From contig CAYFOI010000025.1 in NCBI GenBank assembly GCA_964344725.1, forward strand, positions 1 through 22,251: DNA of 22,251 bases, given 5' to 3'. Below are positions 12,425 through 20,250 of this stretch, piece after piece. The notes beneath the pieces were generated by a model. It saw only the letters and a program-made list of their open reading frames with translations, had not been told where the DNA came from and did not search any database. Origin of the DNA: CG2-30-44-17 sp964344725. GTDB lineage: Bacteria; Patescibacteriota; Gracilibacteria; UBA1369; UBA12470. Every line of letters starts with the position of its first letter. Position 1 is the stretch's first letter. The position numbers and the translations under genes were made by a program.

Positions 12425-13552
12425 TTAGACTTCTTGCCAAGATGTTAGTTCTGCGTTTCGCGCTTCTCCGTTGCTGGTTATGTTGATTGTACCTTCGTAA
12501 TTTTGTTCGTAGTCTAGATATTCTACTTTTATAGAAATAGTATGGACTCCTAACTCTTCAGTATTTTCTTCGCCACCGCCACCGCTGCCTTCTTCGTATC
12601 CTTGAACTTGTAGCCCATTCCCGTTAAGTATAACTGATTCTCCCCACAGATATACACTTAACAGAGTTCCGTTATTGCCGTTTATTTTGATTTCGTCATT
12701 TGTTTTTATAATGCCTTCTACCGACATACTTGTGCCGTTTATTTCTACTTTGTCGCCTTGTGTGTAGATTGCGAGATGATCATGTGCGGGTGTTAGAGTT
12801 ATGTTGTTTCCGTTGATTTGTACTTTTCCGTCGATTGCTATTAGAGTGACTGTTTTGTTAAATCCTGCATCGTTGATTTGTATGTCTCCGCCATTCACAT
12901 AAATTATGCTTCCATCTGGTATTGTTTCTTGCCAGTTTACCTTGATATTGTCGCCGTCTGAGGATAGGGAAACGCTATTGTAATATAATGTTCCTGCGCT
13001 GCTTGCCATGCTGTAATACGTGCTTATTGACGTAGGAAGTGAAGGGTCTTGCTGTTGAGTGGTTTGGTTGACCGTTACGTCGATGTTTGATCCGTTTATA
13101 TTCTCGTCTCCTACGTATGTTACTGTATTTATTGCTGTTATGTTGCTGCCGTTTATTTTGATATCGTCGTTTGCATGTCCTCCTGTTATGTCTATATTGC
13201 TTCCGTTGATTGTGAGGTCTTCTCCTGCAAATATAACTTCGCCTGTTATTCCTGTATCTTCCTCTTCTTCTTCTAAGCTGACATCGATTGTACATCTTAG
13301 ATTGCTGTCGAATTCAACTGTTTCGCTTGTGAACCCTGTGCCGCTTTCTATTCTTGTGATTGCTTCTTCAAGACAAGCTTCTGCCGCATAAAATGACACC
13401 TGGTTCGCGTCGTTGTTAGATTGTTGTTTGTATGACGAAATACTTGATTCTGACAAAGCTAGGACCATTATCAGCGTGAATCCTGATATTATCAGTAAGC
13501 TAATTAAGGCTATTGAGCCGGTTTTTCTTTTTATTTTATTCATGATTTTCAT
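12425..13552 (-). CDS. PilX-like pilus protein with repeated ING motifs (probable beta-solenoid)
   Basis: The first 60 residues match a PilX-like start: basic KIKRKTG, then the hydrophobic helix SIALISLLIISGFTLIMVLAL and an SFYAAEACLEEA segment typical of PilX N-terminal domains. An ATG nine bases downstream (13543) is an alternative start. The body holds an ING-type motif at residues 115, 133, 152, 246, 271, 290 and 309, with further related turns near 219 and 240. Neighbouring copies are 18, 19, 25, 19 and 19 residues apart, as expected of coils in a right-handed beta-helix or bactofilin-like solenoid. An EEEEE stretch and a GGGG linker separate it from a C-terminal strand-rich domain (340-375). 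PilX is a minor pilus component at or near the tip. There are 38 bases between this stop and pilM-N. Confidence 0.75.
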   Translation of the reverse strand: MKIMNKIKRKTGSIALISLLIISGFTLIMVLALSESSISSYKQQSNNDANQVSFYAAEACLEEAITRIESGTGFTSETVEFDSNLRCTIDVSLEEEEEDTGITGEVIFAGEDLTINGSNIDITGGHANDDIKINGSNITAINTVTYVGDENINGSNIDVTVNQTTQQQDPSLPTSISTYYSMASSAGTLYYNSVSLSSDGDNIKVNWQETIPDGSIIYVNGGDIQINDAGFNKTVTLIAIDGKVQINGNNITLTPAHDHLAIYTQGDKVEINGTSMSVEGIIKTNDEIKINGNNGTLLSVYLWGESVILNGNGLQVQGYEEGSGGGGEENTEELGVHTISIKVEYLDYEQNYEGTINITSNGEARNAELTSWQEV

Positions 13553-13555
13553 GAT

Positions 13556-14074
13556 TTATAGGTTACGTAAAGATAGTGATAGATCTATAGTTGTATTTCT
13601 TTGTAATTGTGCGAGATCGTCTGATATTGGAGAGACTTGTATTTCTATTATTATTTGATCTGGAGTTTTTTCGTAGGTAACTCTGTGGAAGTTTGCTTTG
13701 TCTATTATTATGTCGTTTGTGTTTAGTTGTATGGCGTCTGCTTCACCTTCTTTTATGAAAATATCTCCATCTGAAATGTAGAACTGAGTAGGGGACTTGA
13801 GAGCATCTGACATATTTAATGACAAAACCCCATTGTCGTCATCAAATACGCTTCCTGTTCCGTCTACGCTAGATGCTGTAATTATGGTTGTTCTGATTTT
13901 CTCTGATATGAATTCTGTGTTTGCTTGGAATTCTTGTAATTCTTCGGATACAGCTGTGATTCCTGTTATTTGAAATGCAAATGTCATTGCTACTACTAAG
14001 AATATTGATAGTACTGTGAAGTAAATTACTATTTCTACTATGGACGATCCTAGTTTTAATCTTTTTATGAGCAT
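13556..14074 (-). CDS. PilW/GspJ-like minor pilin
   Basis: A 172-aa prepilin-like protein. MLIKRLKLG is the leader and cleavage is expected between Gly9 and Ser10; the mature helix SSIVEIVIYFTVLSIFLVVAM keeps the Glu at position 5. The C-terminal domain is strand-rich (SPTQFYISDGDIFIKEG, QIIIEIQVSP). It sits between the propeller pilin and the PilX-like gene, the usual place of pilW or gspJ, and starts three bases after the previous stop. In other systems this group forms a tip complex that primes pilus assembly. Assignment to PilW rather than another minor-pilin class rests on gene order. Confidence 0.78.
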   Translation of the reverse strand: MLIKRLKLGSSIVEIVIYFTVLSIFLVVAMTFAFQITGITAVSEELQEFQANTEFISEKIRTTIITASSVDGTGSVFDDDNGVLSLNMSDALKSPTQFYISDGDIFIKEGEADAIQLNTNDIIIDKANFHRVTYEKTPDQIIIEIQVSPISDDLAQLQRNTTIDLSLSLRNL

Positions 14075-14077
14075 TTT

Positions 14078-15931
14078 TTAAGGTGTGTAGTTTATTTTTA
14101 CTTCTTCTAGTGTTGGGGTTTCTATGCCGTCTGAAGTTATTACAGCTTTGAACTGTATATATCTTTTGCCTGATGCACCTGGGCTTAGCGTGATTTCTGT
14201 TCCCGATGTTTCGTACCAAGTTCCCGCAGTGCCGTCACTTCCTACCCATGTTGCGGAAGAGAGGCCTGCTTCGGTGCTCGCTGTTCTGATTTTGAATTTT
14301 ACTGTTCCGGAGACTGTATCTGTATTGTCCCATTGTATAAAGTTGTATCTCGTATCTTCGCTTCCTGTATCCAAAACGTCTGATATCAACGATCCACTAC
14401 TGCTGTATTTGGGATTTACGGTTTCTACGATGACAAATCCTCTGTCGGGTTCGTCTAATGCCATAAAAACCTTGCCGTTAGATATGTCGACTGCGCGAGC
14501 TTCGTCTATGTTTTCCGCGTAGTATGCTATGTATGGTGACACGGGGTTTGCTATACTTGCTATTTCTAAGCCTGAGTCGTATAGATCAACCGCCATGTAC
14601 AAATATCCACTGTCGATTGCCATATCTTGCATTTCGTCGTTGGTTTCCATAGAGCTTATCCATACAGGATTTTCTGGGTCGGATATGTTAACTATTTGAA
14701 GTGCGTCATCGCTGTCTTCAGTTCCGACATATGCGATAGATCCATCGATTGCTAATGAAAGGATTTCATCTCCTACATCGACTTCAGCTACTACTTCTGG
14801 GTCTAACGGATTTGAAATATCAATTATTTTTAGCTGATTCGTACTTTTGTCTACTCCTGCATATGCGTAATTTCCGCTGATTGCTATTACGTTTGTTTCT
14901 CCGCCGAAGTTTAGCGATGCTTTCTCTACAGGTACGCCTGGGTTACTTATGTCAAAAACTCGGAAGCTATCGCTGTTTCGTTCTATGCCCATATACAGAT
15001 AATTTTCCGAAACTACCGGTTGATTTCCGTAAGAATCAACATCGTAGTTGCTAATAAGTGTTGCGTTTGGTGGGTCTGTAATGTCTACGACCGCTAAGCC
15101 ATCGCTACTGTCTCTGACTCCCATGTATAGATAGTCTCCATTTATGGTGACGTATCTTCCGCGACCGTCTACATCTATCTGTTTAACCACTACAGGTGAT
15201 TCAGGGACACTAATATCTATTATAGTAAGACCATCACTACTGTCTGCAGTTGCGACATAGGCATAATTTCCGTCGACTACTACATCTTCTCCGTCGTCAC
15301 CAATATCTACGTATGAATAGAATGCGCTCAATCCTGCCAGTAATTCTAGTTGTACTAAACAATTGTCTTCTGGCGGAGCTGGTTCTTCCGAAGTTTCTGC
15401 GTAAGTTAGTGTGCCAGCTGCAAATTCAGTACAAGTTGTTTGAACCCAATCACTTCCTCTCCAGTCTGCGAGATATGTTACCAATGACACTGATTTTGGC
15501 AGTATGCTTTTCCAATCCCATGTGACTTCCGATGTTACTTTTAAAATGCTGTCGTCTAGGGTGCCGGTTTCTGCTATATCGCCTGAACTGTCTCTATAAA
15601 CTTCTTCGATAGTTATGGTTCTTTGGTAGTAGTCATCGATTGTTTCGGGTGCTGTTATAAAACTCCATGTGTCGCCCGAGAAGTCCAAACCGAACTCACC
15701 TGTGCTTACTAGGACGAAGTTTCTGTCTCTTATGTTTCGCACTGCTTCAAGCCCTTCTTGTGCGTACGAGAGTGCCTCGTTATTTGTTTGCGTTTTTGTA
15801 TTTCTGTCCATCGTACTAAGCCCAAGCGTGAACACTCCTGTTGCAAATATTGTAAATATAACTATTGCCACTAATACTTCTATTAGCGAGAAAGCTTTTG
15901 GATCTCTTGTTTTAGTAAGTAATGATTCCAA
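14078..15931 (-). CDS. PilV-like pilin fused to a seven-repeat LVIVD-type propeller
   Basis: The start is TTG at 15931, 20 bases inside the upstream gene. Leader MESLLTKTRDPKA ends in Ala, then FSLIEVLVAIVIFTIF is the pilin helix with Glu at position 5 of the mature protein. Residues about 55-190 are a PilV-like domain ending in a Pro/Glu linker (SEEPAPPED). Residues 223-505 hold seven copies of a Y.Y.....D.L.I.DIS.P..P repeat beginning at 223, 267, 311, 355, 399, 443 and 487, so the period is exactly 44 residues. This matches LVIVD repeats, which form a seven-bladed beta propeller. Residues 515-617 form a C-terminal strand-rich domain (IQWDNTD, VKFKIRTAS). At 617 aa this is about four times a normal minor pilin. 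A tip adhesin role like PilY1 is an inference. Confidence 0.88.
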   Translation of the reverse strand: MESLLTKTRDPKAFSLIEVLVAIVIFTIFATGVFTLGLSTMDRNTKTQTNNEALSYAQEGLEAVRNIRDRNFVLVSTGEFGLDFSGDTWSFITAPETIDDYYQRTITIEEVYRDSSGDIAETGTLDDSILKVTSEVTWDWKSILPKSVSLVTYLADWRGSDWVQTTCTEFAAGTLTYAETSEEPAPPEDNCLVQLELLAGLSAFYSYVDIGDDGEDVVVDGNYAYVATADSSDGLTIIDISVPESPVVVKQIDVDGRGRYVTINGDYLYMGVRDSSDGLAVVDITDPPNATLISNYDVDSYGNQPVVSENYLYMGIERNSDSFRVFDISNPGVPVEKASLNFGGETNVIAISGNYAYAGVDKSTNQLKIIDISNPLDPEVVAEVDVGDEILSLAIDGSIAYVGTEDSDDALQIVNISDPENPVWISSMETNDEMQDMAIDSGYLYMAVDLYDSGLEIASIANPVSPYIAYYAENIDEARAVDISNGKVFMALDEPDRGFVIVETVNPKYSSSGSLISDVLDTGSEDTRYNFIQWDNTDTVSGTVKFKIRTASTEAGLSSATWVGSDGTAGTWYETSGTEITLSPGASGKRYIQFKAVITSDGIETPTLEEVKINYTP

Positions 15932-16361
15932 ATTGATTAATTGTTATGGTTGATGTTTTGTTGATTTGACTTGAGTAGATGTCGACAGACCCGTAATCGC
16001 TTGTTTCTCCTTTTGGAGATGTAAAAACTACGTTGCTGCCGCTGCCGTTAAGGCTGAGGTTCATGAATTCTAAGGTGCCAGGCAATTCGTATGTTAGATT
16101 CCCAGTGTCTTCTGCAACATAATTAGTTCCTGTGAATATTGTGTATGAATCGCTTTCTATGTGTACGCCGTAACTTGCTCCATCTTTACCAGACATTGCG
16201 TTGCTTTGAGCTAGTCGAAGTTGAGAGATGAATGCGTCTCTTTGAGAATTAAGGTCGGTTCTTACTATTGATGTCTGAGTATAAAGCAGTGACAGCCCTA
16301 ATATGAGCGTTATTAATGCTAATACTATCATGACCTCTATGAGTGTGAATGCTTTCCTCAA
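15912..16361 (-). CDS. FimT/GspH-like minor pilin
   Basis: A 149-aa prepilin. The start codon is TTG at 16361, overlapping the pilC stop in a TTGA, so translation is probably coupled to pilC. Leader MRKA, then FTLIEVMIVLALITLILGLSL. The residue before the cleavage site is Ala rather than Gly. The segment SQLRLAQSNAMSGKDGASYGVHI and the end NQFGIITY are typical of the GspH/FimT domain, which often serves as a minor pilin that starts assembly or, in competence pili, binds DNA. The position directly after pilC and before the PilV-like gene is the usual minor-pilin order. No disulfide is possible, since no cysteines are present. Confidence 0.88.
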   Translation of the reverse strand: MRKAFTLIEVMIVLALITLILGLSLLYTQTSIVRTDLNSQRDAFISQLRLAQSNAMSGKDGASYGVHIESDSYTIFTGTNYVAEDTGNLTYELPGTLEFMNLSLNGSGSNVVFTSPKGETSDYGSVDIYSSQINKTSTITINQFGIITY

Positions 16362-17566
16362 CTGCTTATAAGGTTAGGTAATTGATAAATTGGCAAGATG
16401 ACTGAGATTGCTACTCCTCCTACGAGCATCCCCATGAATATCAATAGGATTGGTTCTAGTAGAACTGATAAATTCTTTGTCATGTGTTCTACGTTTTTTT
16501 CGTACATGGATGCTAAGTGTTCTGTTGTCGATTCCAAGCTACCTGTTTTTTCACCTACAAATAGCATTTTGGTGACTAGCAATGGAAATATCTTTTCATT
16601 ACCCGAAAATGCTTCTCCGATTGTTCCACCTTTTTCTATCATTTGAGCTGCTTTGTCGATTGCTTCTTTGTAAGGCTTACTGGTTATCATTTGCTCTGTG
16701 ATTTTGAGAGATTTTGTGATTGGCACGCCTGCTTGAAGTAGGGAATTTAGGATTCTAGCGAATCTTGATAGGTTGATGTATTTAATTAATTTCCCAAAAA
16801 TTGGAAGGATTAAAAATATTCTGTCTCTGATTCTTTTTAAGTGTTTTGTTCTGAGCATGAATGTCGCAATGCTTCCTGTTATTATAAGAAGCAATATTGT
16901 TATTAATGGATGTCCCGTTACAAAATTACTAGTTCCTATCAGTATTCTTGTAGGTAGTGGCAATACTACGTCAAACGACGTAAAAATGTCTGCTATTTTT
17001 GGCAGTACGAAGACTACTATTCCAGCTGTTAGTATTAGCGTGATAGATACTATGAACGCTGGATATACAAATGCCGATGTGACTCTCTTTCTGAGCGTGT
17101 AATCTTTTTCGAGTTGTTGATCCAGGTATCCTAAGGTTTTTTCCAATGTCCCACTTTCTTCTCCCACTGCTATCATGTTAATGAAGACGTCTGAGAATAT
17201 GTTGCTGTATGTTTTTAGGCTTTTGGAAAGGGTTTGCCCTGATTGAATCATTGTAAGGATGTTGTCGAACATCCTTTTGTTATTTTTCTTTGTGGTTTGG
17301 TCTTTCAAAATTTGAATCGCTTCCGTAATAGTCATTCCTACTTTTAGCATTGTTGCCAAGTGCTTCGTGAAGGTCATCTTGTCTACGAAGCTTAGTTTTG
17401 GCCTTTGCCAAAAGTATTCTCGGACTTTGGATTCTTCTGTGATGGATATTATTACATATCCTTTTTCGCGGAGTTCTTCGGCAATATCTTGTTGGCTAGA
17501 TGCATTCATACTACCTTTTTTGGTAGTACCATTTTGATCGCTAATTACGTATTTGAATCTTCTCAT
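16358..17566 (-). CDS. pilC: Type IV pilus inner-membrane platform protein PilC
   Basis: A 402-aa GspF/PilC protein with two T2SSF cytoplasmic helical domains (about residues 60-180 and 265-385) and membrane segments near 165-190 (YPAFIVSITLILTAGIVVF), 210-232 and 375-398 (EPILLIFMGMLVGGVAISVI). Diagnostic blocks are FTKHLATMLKVGMTI and GEESGTLEKTL, repeated as LLQAGVPI and GEKTGSLESTTEHL. Length is normal. PilC couples the PilB motor to pilin extrusion. It starts 12 bases after pilB stops. No Shine-Dalgarno sequence is seen before the ATG. Confidence 0.95.
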   Translation of the reverse strand: MRRFKYVISDQNGTTKKGSMNASSQQDIAEELREKGYVIISITEESKVREYFWQRPKLSFVDKMTFTKHLATMLKVGMTITEAIQILKDQTTKKNNKRMFDNILTMIQSGQTLSKSLKTYSNIFSDVFINMIAVGEESGTLEKTLGYLDQQLEKDYTLRKRVTSAFVYPAFIVSITLILTAGIVVFVLPKIADIFTSFDVVLPLPTRILIGTSNFVTGHPLITILLLIITGSIATFMLRTKHLKRIRDRIFLILPIFGKLIKYINLSRFARILNSLLQAGVPITKSLKITEQMITSKPYKEAIDKAAQMIEKGGTIGEAFSGNEKIFPLLVTKMLFVGEKTGSLESTTEHLASMYEKNVEHMTKNLSVLLEPILLIFMGMLVGGVAISVILPIYQLPNLISS

Positions 17567-17578
17567 TTGTATATGTTT

Positions 17579-19282
17579 TTAATCATGCATAACTCTAAGG
17601 ATTTCTTCGATGGTTGTGCGTCCTTCGAGAACCTTTTGTATCCCGTCTATGAACATCTTTTGCATTCCTGCTTTCTCTGCTAGTCCCTGCATTTCGTCCA
17701 ATGTCGTATTCGGTGAAATGTTTTTTTCTATTTCGTCAGATATTTCTAATACTTCGGCGATACAGCTTCGCCCTTTAAAGCCAGTATTATTGCAGTGGTC
17801 ACAGCCTTCACCTTTGTACAATGTGAATATTTCCTGGTCTTTGTTTAGTTTTTTAATTTCTTCTATCATTTGGTTTAGGTCTTCCTCTTCGAAATTCGCT
17901 AGGAAATCTGTGAGCTGCTTGATTGACATCTGATATGAAGCCTTACAGTGTTTGCAGATTTGTCTGACCAGCCTTTGAGCAATAATCATCTGTAAAGTTG
18001 CTGCTACAAGGAAGCTTTCTACGCCCATCTCCATAAGTCTCGGGATTGTTGAAACTGCATCGTTCGTGTGAAGTGTTGCAAGTACGAGGTGGCCTGTAAG
18101 AGCTGCGTTGATCGCTACTGTTGCGGTTTCTTCGTCACGAATCTCTCCGACCATTATGATGTCAGGATCTTGTCTTACTAGAGACCTTAGTCCGTTTGCG
18201 AAGGTTAGGTCTGCTTTTGGATTAACCTGGGTTTGATTAACTCCTTCTAGTCTATACTCGATAGGATCTTCGATTGTTGAGATGTTGACCTCGCTTGAAT
18301 TGAGCATTCTCAGGACGGTGTATAGAGTCGTTGTTTTACCTGACCCCGTAGGCCCTGTTGTTAATAAAATTCCATGTGTTTTTGATATGTTTCGTTCTAT
18401 TATTTCTAGATTGTGTTGGGAATATCCTAATGCTGCAAGCTTCAATGTATTGCTGTCTGATCTTAGGAGACGCATGACGATTTTTTCTCCATCATATGTT
18501 GGCAGAATGGAGACACGTAGTGTGATTTCGTTGTTTTCTAGTTCTATCTTGAATCTTCCGTCTTGTGCGGCTCGATGCTCATCAGTTCTTAATTTTGCCA
18601 AGACCTTGATTCTTGTGGTTACCAGTTCAGCTATTTGTATTGGTAGTTCTGCAATTGTACTCAAAATTCCATCAATTCTATTTCTTATGATTAGGTATTT
18701 TTTGTGTGGTTCTATGTGTATATCCGAAGCGCTGTTTTGAAATGCGAAGAGGATTATTGTATCTACGATTTTTGATGCATCTTCTAGGGACTCTATGTTT
18801 TTGGTATCGCTCATAGCTCCCTCAAGAAGCTTGTTGAACTTTTCGTTTACGTCTCTGTTGTAGGCTTTTAAAGCCAGCTTAATGTCGTCTTTTGTTGCGT
18901 AATGCGGCTCTACTTCTAGGCCTGTTTTATTTTCTATAAAATCTATTATCTCAACATTCTTAGGGTCGTTAATCGCCACTTTCAACTTGTCTCCGTCCTG
19001 TTCAAAAGGAATTATGGACTGATGTTGAGCAAGCCTATGGGGAACTATAGGCAAAAGAGCATCCTTGATAGTTACATCTGACAGTTTGATATAAGGGATG
19101 CCATAAATTTCTGCCGTAATTTCTCCTAATTTGTTGTCTGTGATCTTGCCTTTTTCCATCAAGAGCTCTCCGATGGACATTTTTTTCTTCTTGCTTAGTT
19201 CTAATAAGCCTTTTATGTCTTTTTCTTCTACAACCCCTTTTTTCAGGAGAGCTGCTGCGAGATCTTCATTGGTTATAGGCAT
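17579..19282 (-). CDS. pilB: Pilus extension ATPase PilB
   Basis: Length 567 aa from the ATG at 19282 (MPITNEDLAAAL). Upstream in-frame codons overlap the promoter and encode no family residues. An N-terminal MshEN/T2SSE_N domain (about residues 8-150: GELLMEKGKITDNKL, then YGIPYIKL) is followed by the ATPase with Walker A GPTGSGKTTTLY (near residue 310), Asp box, Walker B-like DPDIIMVGEIRDEET, and His box TGHLVLATLHTND. Cysteines in CKHC and CDHC should bind zinc, as in PilB and GspE enzymes. It drives pilus polymerisation by hydrolysing ATP under PilC. It is the first gene of the operon, behind a promoter with a palindrome. No pilT gene for retraction is present in the window. Confidence 0.96.
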   Translation of the reverse strand: MPITNEDLAAALLKKGVVEEKDIKGLLELSKKKKMSIGELLMEKGKITDNKLGEITAEIYGIPYIKLSDVTIKDALLPIVPHRLAQHQSIIPFEQDGDKLKVAINDPKNVEIIDFIENKTGLEVEPHYATKDDIKLALKAYNRDVNEKFNKLLEGAMSDTKNIESLEDASKIVDTIILFAFQNSASDIHIEPHKKYLIIRNRIDGILSTIAELPIQIAELVTTRIKVLAKLRTDEHRAAQDGRFKIELENNEITLRVSILPTYDGEKIVMRLLRSDSNTLKLAALGYSQHNLEIIERNISKTHGILLTTGPTGSGKTTTLYTVLRMLNSSEVNISTIEDPIEYRLEGVNQTQVNPKADLTFANGLRSLVRQDPDIIMVGEIRDEETATVAINAALTGHLVLATLHTNDAVSTIPRLMEMGVESFLVAATLQMIIAQRLVRQICKHCKASYQMSIKQLTDFLANFEEEDLNQMIEEIKKLNKDQEIFTLYKGEGCDHCNNTGFKGRSCIAEVLEISDEIEKNISPNTTLDEMQGLAEKAGMQKMFIDGIQKVLEGRTTIEEILRVMHD

Positions 19283-19304
19283 ATTTTGTTTTTTATTTCT
19301 ATAT

Positions 19305-19333
19305 ATATTACCATATTTTTCCAGGTTTAGCAA
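19305..19333 (-). promoter_or_regulatory. Promoter of the pilus operon
   Basis: On the minus strand TTGCTA (19328-19333), 17 bases, then TAATAT (19305-19310) preceded by TATGG, an extended -10 (TGgTAATAT). Transcription would start about 16 bases before the pilB ATG. The region is shared with the divergent lipid-kinase gene. Confidence 0.65.
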
Positions 19334-19338
19334 ACCTG
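19322..19338. promoter_or_regulatory. Palindrome overlapping the pilB -35 box (operator candidate)
   Basis: CAGGTTT-AGC-AAACCTG is a perfect 7-bp inverted repeat with a 3-base centre. It covers the -35 box of the pilus promoter and lies 28 bases before the ATG of the divergent kinase gene. It could be a repressor site or a short hairpin. Only the sequence symmetry and position support this. Confidence 0.5.
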
Positions 19339-19365
19339 AAAGTTGTGATATCATTGCAAGTGCTT

Positions 19366-20250
19366 ATGAAAAAAGTATTTGTTGTATACAATCCGGTTTC
19401 TGGGCGCAAGAAAATGCGCGATCTCAGATCTGTTATAGAGAAGAGGCTCATCAAGCTTGATTGCGAACATGATGTCTATGAAACTCAGAAGGAGGGGAAT
19501 GATTTTTCAGGAATGCTTAAGAAAGACTACGATCTTGTGCTTGCTGTTGGTGGAGATGGTACTGTATCTGAAGTTGCCAGTTATATGGTTAAAAATAATA
19601 TCAAGGCTTCGCTTGGAATTATTGGGACGGGGTCAACTAATCTACTGGCCTTGTCTCTCAAAATTCCGGTTGTAGATAGCGTACGTGCTGTTAATTTTGC
19701 GATAAAGAATGAAGGGAAAACTGTTGATGTCGGCTTAGTAGATGACCGTGTTTTTTTAATTGCGGCGGGGAAGGGGTATGACAATGTTTTTATGAGAGGT
19801 GCTACCCGCGAGCTCAAGAGAAAGGTTGGATTTTTTGCGTATGTTTGGAGTTTTTTGACGACTTATTTTGCCCATCCTAGATGTGATTATAAGGTTGAAG
19901 TAGATGGTTTCACTCATCATGTAGAGGCTAAGGTTGTTTTGGTTTTAAATTTCTTTCGTCTGAGTGGTAGCAAGTTTGGACTTGGGTTTAAGCCCGATGA
20001 TGGTGTTTTTGAAGTAGTAGTTGTAAATCCTAGTAGTTTTTGGAGTCTTTTGAATATCGGTCTGTTTTGTCTTTTTGGAAAAAAACGACAAAACCATCCG
20101 AAAGTTGAGTTTTTCGAGGCAAGAAAAAGTATTCGGATCCATTCGGAGAAGGATAGGGGGTATCAACTGGATGGGGATGTCTTTGATGATACCGAGGAGG
20201 ATCTGGAAATCGAGGTTTTGCCGAAGGGGCTTAAGGTGGTTTATTGGTGA
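19366..20250 (+). CDS. Diacylglycerol-kinase-family lipid kinase
   Basis: A 294-aa protein of the DAGK-catalytic (YegS/BmrU) family that phosphorylates a lipid or sphingoid-like alcohol at the inner face of the membrane. Motifs: NPVSGRKKMRDL near the N-terminus, GGDGTVSEVA (nucleotide loop), and GTGSTNLLALSLKIP; the C-terminal sandwich ends with YQLDGDVFDD. I start at the ATG at 19366 (MKKVFVVYNPVSG) because the family normally begins with this strand; the in-frame GTG at 19345 would add seven unhelpful residues. Length is normal. It is divergent from the pilus operon and overlaps the end of the VanW gene, tail to tail, by ten bases. The exact substrate cannot be told. Confidence 0.92.
   Translation: MKKVFVVYNPVSGRKKMRDLRSVIEKRLIKLDCEHDVYETQKEGNDFSGMLKKDYDLVLAVGGDGTVSEVASYMVKNNIKASLGIIGTGSTNLLALSLKIPVVDSVRAVNFAIKNEGKTVDVGLVDDRVFLIAAGKGYDNVFMRGATRELKRKVGFFAYVWSFLTTYFAHPRCDYKVEVDGFTHHVEAKVVLVLNFFRLSGSKFGLGFKPDDGVFEVVVVNPSSFWSLLNIGLFCLFGKKRQNHPKVEFFEARKSIRIHSEKDRGYQLDGDVFDDTEEDLEIEVLPKGLKVVYW

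Noticed and set aside
12975..13295. Repeat DNA in the PilX-like gene as a CRISPR array
   Set aside because: The units differ in sequence and length at DNA level, stay in one reading frame and encode ING-motif repeats.
13869..14219. Minus-strand 116-aa frame across the PilW-PilV junction
   Set aside because: Arg/Asn/His-rich composition of an out-of-frame reading of two well-supported pilin genes.
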